Positions 5,652 through 8,606 of a DNA stretch of 8,606 nt are shown one piece after another. The DNA is from an uncultured Eubacteriales bacterium. Lineage in GTDB: Bacteria > Bacillota > Clostridia > Oscillospirales > Acutalibacteraceae. The stretch's first letter is position 1. Each line of letters starts with the position of its first letter. The DNA lies in NCBI GenBank assembly GCA_910577755.1, contig CAJTNL010000031.1, positions 1 to 8,606 on the forward strand. The letters run 5' to 3'. Position numbers and translations under genes: made by a program. Below the pieces are notes generated by a model. It was not told where the DNA came from and did no database searches. It was given only the letters and a program-made list of their open reading frames with translations.

Positions 5652-6153
5652 ACTTCTCTATCCTTTTCACTAATTCACTTCTATAAGGAAATTTCTTTAC
5701 AAACTCTAATGGAGTACATCCCCAATTATCTTTAGATGTAACATCCAAATTTTCCTGTAAAAACCATAAATTATAAAGTTCTTCTAATTCTTCATCTGTA
5801 TTATACATTCTTGCAATATACTGTAAAGGCATTTGACCATTTTTATCTTTTTCATTAATATTAACATTTTTAGTAATAAAAGCTTTACACAACCTTGTTA
5901 TTTCAGGTATTGTATTTTTATTCTGTCCTAACAACACATGAAAAACATTTTGTCCATCCCTATTAGTTCCCCTCGCATCTATAGATGTCTTAACTAAAAA
6001 TTCGCTGATTTTATATCTATCGTTTAAATTTGTATTTGATAGAGAAAAAAATAATAGATTTTTTCCATCATATAAGTACTTTTGATCTCCATCCTTATAA
6101 GTTGCAAGAAAATCTTCAAAACTCTTTAACTTAGCTGTTAAATCAATCTTCAT
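5638..6153 (-). CDS. Ankyrin-repeat protein, likely immunity to the GH-E nuclease toxin
   Basis: This soluble 171-residue protein is built mostly of degenerate ankyrin repeats: DGKNLLFFSLSN (about 29), ARGTNRDGQNVFHVLLGQ (about 57), NEKDKNGQMPLQYIAR (about 99) and TSKDNWGCTPLEFVKKF (about 138), each with the D.xG.tPL-like loop and following helices. There is no signal peptide or membrane segment. Its ATG lies 16 bases after the GH-E toxin stop, with a strong GAGGAGAAG ribosome-binding site between them, the standard arrangement for toxin and cognate immunity. Ankyrin proteins are among the predicted immunity partners of GH-E and other HNH-fold nuclease toxins. It should bind the nuclease in the cytoplasm. 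Pairing is inferred from position and family precedent. Confidence 0.82.
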   Translation of the reverse strand: MKIDLTAKLKSFEDFLATYKDGDQKYLYDGKNLLFFSLSNTNLNDRYKISEFLVKTSIDARGTNRDGQNVFHVLLGQNKNTIPEITRLCKAFITKNVNINEKDKNGQMPLQYIARMYNTDEELEELYNLWFLQENLDVTSKDNWGCTPLEFVKKFPYRSELVKRIEKYGEK

Positions 6154-6169
6154 TCATTAACTTCTCCTC

Positions 6170-7402
6170 TTATTCTATTTTATGTCCTCTATTGGTGTTA
6201 GGTAACTCTGGTCTATAATTATTTGGATTATTATACCAATCTCTGAATTCTTTTGGGGTAAGCTCTCCATTTAAATATCGTTTGTGCATTTCAGAATATT
6301 TATGTTCTGGCAAATGCCCCATGTCCCAAACACCTTTTCTTGGTTGACCCGGTTCCCATTCTATAATTTTGTCCGTTCTATAAGGATCCCTAACTTTCCC
6401 ATCTGGAGAATTTTTTCTTGCTGTCTCAAAAACTTTCTCCGGAATCCCTTTTCTAAATGAAGGCCTGTTTTTGGGATCAAGGTATGGTCTATTATCAATG
6501 ACTTCTGTTATATCACCTGTCCCAATAATCTCTATAGTTCCGTCTTTCCTAATAATTTTTTTAGCTCCACTAACTCCTGGCTGCGTTACGGAATCAACTT
6601 TCTTAGCAACATCTGCAACATCGTCAATATGATTTAGACTTTTCACACCTGTTGCAGCATGATCTATGGATTTAAATGCTTTTCCGCTTTGTGTTCCCGT
6701 TGCCATACCTGCTGTCAAACCGGCTAACTTACCCCAATTTGCATTTCCTGTGAAATCCTGCACCAAGCTTCCCGTTCCCATACTAACCTTATCTATCACA
6801 AAGTCCTCCGCAAACTCTTTTGCTACGGTTTTGCCTACGGTTTGCACTAATACCTTTCCGCTTTGTCCCGCTGTCCTTGCAAACGTATAGCTTTGTCCTA
6901 TTGGTACTACCAGTCCCGCTACAGTTGTGCTAATTCCTCCCCATATATCATACGCTGTTTGATTCCCGCAGAATATCGTATCTCTGATCGGATTCCACGC
7001 TACCGTATATGGATCGCCCATTGCTCCGTATACGATATCTTGCCCCGCTTCTACCATGTTCGATGCACCGTATGCGATTGCGCTTCCTCCCGCTACATAT
7101 GCTGTTACCACCACTGGCGTTGCCATACCAGCTGTTCCAACAATTGCTATGACTCCTACCACTGCAACCCCTGCCCCCAACAGCATTTTCCACCAGCCCT
7201 CTTCTTCTCTCTTTTGGGCGGCTTCTTCTGTTAACTGCTCTATTCTTGCCGTTTCACGCTCATATGCTAGCTGTAACGCATCTGCTTTTTCCGCCTGTTT
7301 TTCCGTTAGCTTCATATTTGCATCAAACAATTTTGCATATGCCGGACTGTTTGCCAGTATTTGCGGCGTATAACTGGATATGTAATTTTTCTCTTTGGCC
7401 AT
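6170..7402 (-). CDS. Polymorphic toxin with C-terminal GH-E (HNH/endonuclease VII superfamily) nuclease domain
   Basis: This 410-residue protein begins with a charged, helical N-terminus (about 25-68). A long Ala/Gly/Val-rich hydrophobic stretch (about 71-118; MLLGAGVAVVGVIAIVGTAG) follows, probably membrane-associated. The pre-toxin region includes NPIRDTIFCGNQTAYDIWGG (138-157), and the shared linker lies at about 217-279. The tip (about 305-410) has W359-DMGH-LP, KEF..W, NPNNYRPE and NR.H, which is the GH-E signature with G362, H363 and E399 intact, so a metal-dependent DNase is predicted. ATG 7402 lacks an evident ribosome-binding site, and a TAA lies 24 bases upstream in the same frame. 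No LXG, WXG100 or other secretion domain is present. It may therefore be a silent 'orphan' cassette or a displaced 3' part of a larger toxin. Ankyrin and DUF2185 immunity genes follow directly. Confidence 0.85.
   Translation of the reverse strand: MAKEKNYISSYTPQILANSPAYAKLFDANMKLTEKQAEKADALQLAYERETARIEQLTEEAAQKREEEGWWKMLLGAGVAVVGVIAIVGTAGMATPVVVTAYVAGGSAIAYGASNMVEAGQDIVYGAMGDPYTVAWNPIRDTIFCGNQTAYDIWGGISTTVAGLVVPIGQSYTFARTAGQSGKVLVQTVGKTVAKEFAEDFVIDKVSMGTGSLVQDFTGNANWGKLAGLTAGMATGTQSGKAFKSIDHAATGVKSLNHIDDVADVAKKVDSVTQPGVSGAKKIIRKDGTIEIIGTGDITEVIDNRPYLDPKNRPSFRKGIPEKVFETARKNSPDGKVRDPYRTDKIIEWEPGQPRKGVWDMGHLPEHKYSEMHKRYLNGELTPKEFRDWYNNPNNYRPELPNTNRGHKIE
6575..6758 (-). repeat. Shared toxin linker repeat, copy B (in the GH-E toxin)
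   Basis: It encodes FTGNANWGKLAGLTAGMATG, TQSGKAFKSIDHAATGVKS and LNHIDDVADVAKKVDSVTQPG, residues about 217-276 of the GH-E toxin. It aligns with copy C through DDVA.KVDS and with copy A through VTQPG. The sequences become unrelated immediately after it, so it marks the switch point between backbone and tip. Confidence 0.85.
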
Positions 7403-7536
7403 CTGGTCATGAATAGTAGCTTTTTATATCCAAATATAAAAAATAAATCTATCTTCTGAATTTCCTTAGCATTCACCAAGAAAGCACAAGATAGACATTT
7501 AAGATAGTGAAATTTTGAAAGTATAACTATATTGAA
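7403..7536. other. Spacer between the EndoU immunity gene and the GH-E cassette
   Basis: This 134-base A/T-rich spacer shows no gene. In the GH-E frame the sequence continues upstream as ATIHDQ before a TAA, hinting that the coding region once extended further. No convincing promoter, terminator or ribosome-binding site was found, so it is unclear how the GH-E toxin would be expressed. Confidence 0.4.
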
Positions 7537-7953
7537 TCAACACTCAGAAAATTTCATTAAAAAAGATTTTAACATCATTTTGGTTACACTGTCAACCGCA
7601 CTCATTCTTTTCTTTGCCTCACTTATAATCTCTGGATGCATTTTGATATATGAATGTCCTAATTCATTATCAAATGCACGTAATACATCAATACACATCT
7701 CTAATAATTCATCATCTTTGACACAAAGCATTTTACTAATAATCTCAAGTTCTTCTTCAATCAGTTGATTATCAAGGCAATATACTAATTTTTTTTGCCA
7801 TTTCAAATCTTTATTTAATACTTCTTCAGATAATTTTATCCAATCAGCATTAGAAAATTTGTTCATAATATCTTGAGCTATAAGAAAACCATCATCATAC
7901 CACGAATCAATTGTTACCTCCTTAGACAATAGATTATCTAATTCACTATACAT
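7537..7953 (-). CDS. Putative immunity protein for the EndoU-like toxin (all-helical, family unassigned)
   Basis: This acidic 138-residue protein is predicted to be almost entirely helical (for example WIKLSEEVLNKDLKWQKKL, LIEEELEIISKMLC, DDELLEMCIDVLRAFDNELG), with the spacing of HEAT- or ARM-like helix pairs. It has no signal peptide or membrane segment. ATG 7953 lies 21 bases after the toxin stop at 7975-7977, with a GCGAGGT ribosome-binding site, so the two are co-transcribed and probably translated in sequence. That position is diagnostic for the cognate immunity gene in polymorphic toxin loci. I could not match it to a named Imm family, so the function rests on context. It should act in the cytoplasm by blocking the RNase tip. 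Confidence 0.68.
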   Translation of the reverse strand: MYSELDNLLSKEVTIDSWYDDGFLIAQDIMNKFSNADWIKLSEEVLNKDLKWQKKLVYCLDNQLIEEELEIISKMLCVKDDELLEMCIDVLRAFDNELGHSYIKMHPEIISEAKKRMSAVDSVTKMMLKSFLMKFSEC

Positions 7954-7974
7954 ATAATTACCTCGCTAAATTTT

Positions 7975-8606
7975 TTAGAATCCTGATGGATTTGGTGCAT
8001 TAACTTTTCCAGTTGGATATCCTGATATTACATCATCTCCAAGTTTTATTACATCTATCTCCACACCATCGATAATTTTTCTGTGCCATGTTGCCCCATC
8101 TCTTAATCTAACAGAAATAATAGGAGAATCCCCAACTTCTTTTATGCTGTCAATAATTTTTGAATCGTTCCATAGATCTGGAAATATTGTACTTTTTTTA
8201 ATCTTTGATATATTCCCATCTTGCAAATCTTTTATAAATTTTATATTTTTAGTTCCATCTAAATTTACCGAAATCACTTCAACTGCAAATAAATCATTAG
8301 TATTGTTAATTTGTGAAGAATGTCCTCCTATTATATCATTTTTGCTTAATGATTTTCTTTGCCCTTCTAAGATCTTGATCTTCATTTCAGCGCTAATTTT
8401 GGTAGTCCCAGAACCACTGCCACCAACTCCCGGTTTTATTACTGGTGAATCAACCTTTCTAGCAACATCGTCAATATGATTTAGAGTTTTTACACCTGCG
8501 GCAGCATTATCCATGACCTGAAATGCTTTACCACTTTGTGTGCCTGTTGCCACACCTGCTGTCAGGCTTGCTAATCTGCTCAAATTTGCATTTCCTGTGA
8601 AATCCT
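7975..8606 (-). CDS. Polymorphic toxin with EndoU-like (BECR-fold) RNase C-terminus, 5' end outside the window
   Basis: The 209 visible residues start inside the shared linker (DFTGNANLSRLASLTAGVAT) with no start codon; a TTG at 8581-8583 is internal, since the frame continues to the window edge. After the linker and a Gly/Ser hinge (PGVGGSGSGTT) comes the tip. It shows KILEG, IIGGHSS with a candidate catalytic His (codon 8320-8322), STIFPDLWNDSKIIDSIKE, RDGATWHRKIIDGVEIDVI and a terminal ISGYPTG. This order (GGH, then FP..W, then G..I.VI and YP) matches bacterial EndoU nuclease tips of contact-dependent or secreted toxins, which cleave RNA. A different BECR-fold toxin family remains possible. 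The delivery domain must lie to the right of the window. A dedicated immunity gene follows. Confidence 0.72.
   Translation of the reverse strand, partial: DFTGNANLSRLASLTAGVATGTQSGKAFQVMDNAAAGVKTLNHIDDVARKVDSPVIKPGVGGSGSGTTKISAEMKIKILEGQRKSLSKNDIIGGHSSQINNTNDLFAVEVISVNLDGTKNIKFIKDLQDGNISKIKKSTIFPDLWNDSKIIDSIKEVGDSPIISVRLRDGATWHRKIIDGVEIDVIKLGDDVISGYPTGKVNAPNPSGF
8424..8606 (-). repeat. Shared toxin linker repeat, copy C (in the EndoU-like toxin, continues past the edge)
   Basis: It encodes DFTGNANLSRLASLTAGVAT, GTQSGKAFQVMDNAAAGVKT and LNHIDDVARKVDS. It is closest to copy A around NLSRL.SLTAG and to copy B around LNHIDDVA. The window ends inside the conserved block, so homology with copy B's longer upstream region could not be tested. 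Confidence 0.82.

Noticed and set aside
6863..7234. Plus-strand open frames across the GH-E toxin gene (also 6666-6890 and 7056-7373)
   Set aside because: These are shadows of the Ala/Gly/Val-rich toxin coding sequence. Their translations lack domain character and start signals.
8144..8479. 111-residue plus-strand ORF opposite the EndoU-like toxin
   Set aside because: It is antisense to a recognisable toxin domain with intact motifs, and no ribosome-binding site is evident.
8581..8583. TTG as the start codon of the EndoU-like protein
   Set aside because: The frame continues upstream to the window edge with conserved linker residues (DFTGNAN), so the gene is 5'-incomplete and does not start here.

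Overview
The window looks like accessory DNA from a low-GC Firmicute, probably a gut Clostridia or Lachnospiraceae-type genome. This rests on A/T-rich codon use, strong AGGAGG ribosome-binding sites, a MobV relaxase beside a RepA-like ATPase as found in Clostridial mobile elements, and polymorphic toxins with Firmicute-type immunity genes. The host was judged from style only. Base composition is mosaic: about 1-1800 and 4140-8606 are A/T-rich, while about 1810-4130 is visibly G/C-rich.

Positions 1-4281 are layered remains of mobile elements. A complete large serine recombinase (278-1885, +) has its 3' end running into, and antisense to, the truncated 5' part of a MobV relaxase gene (1800-2297, -). 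This suggests that a serine-recombinase element inserted into mob and extends left beyond the window. Behind mob, on the same strand, lie a noncoding stretch with nested inverted and direct repeats (2298-2607; possible oriT or origin), a repA-type ATPase gene split by two in-frame TAG codons (2608-3678), a small basic leader ORF, an intrinsic terminator, the 3' tail of an unidentified gene, and the N-terminal stub of a tyrosine integrase (to 4281). Most of this island has decayed.

Positions 4344-4801 hold a terminator and a deleted IS3-family transposase remnant, which abuts a broken toxin.

Positions 4799-8606, all on the minus strand and read right to left, form a tandem array of polymorphic-toxin C-terminal cassettes. 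The order is: an EndoU-like toxin tail (7975-8606, open at the window edge) with a helical putative immunity protein (7537-7953); a 410-residue GH-E nuclease toxin (6170-7402) closely followed by an ankyrin-repeat protein (5638-6153) that overlaps a DUF2185/Imm33 protein (5295-5651); a perfect 20-bp inverted repeat (5080-5127); and a degenerate third cassette (4799-5066). All three cassettes contain the same roughly 180-bp linker (FTGNAN...LTAG.ATGTQSGKAF...H.DDVA.KVD) immediately before entirely different C-termini. That is the expected structure of a locus that swaps toxin tips by recombination at a shared linker. The most notable points are this triple linker array, the two candidate immunity genes behind the GH-E toxin, and the unassigned immunity partner of the EndoU-like toxin.
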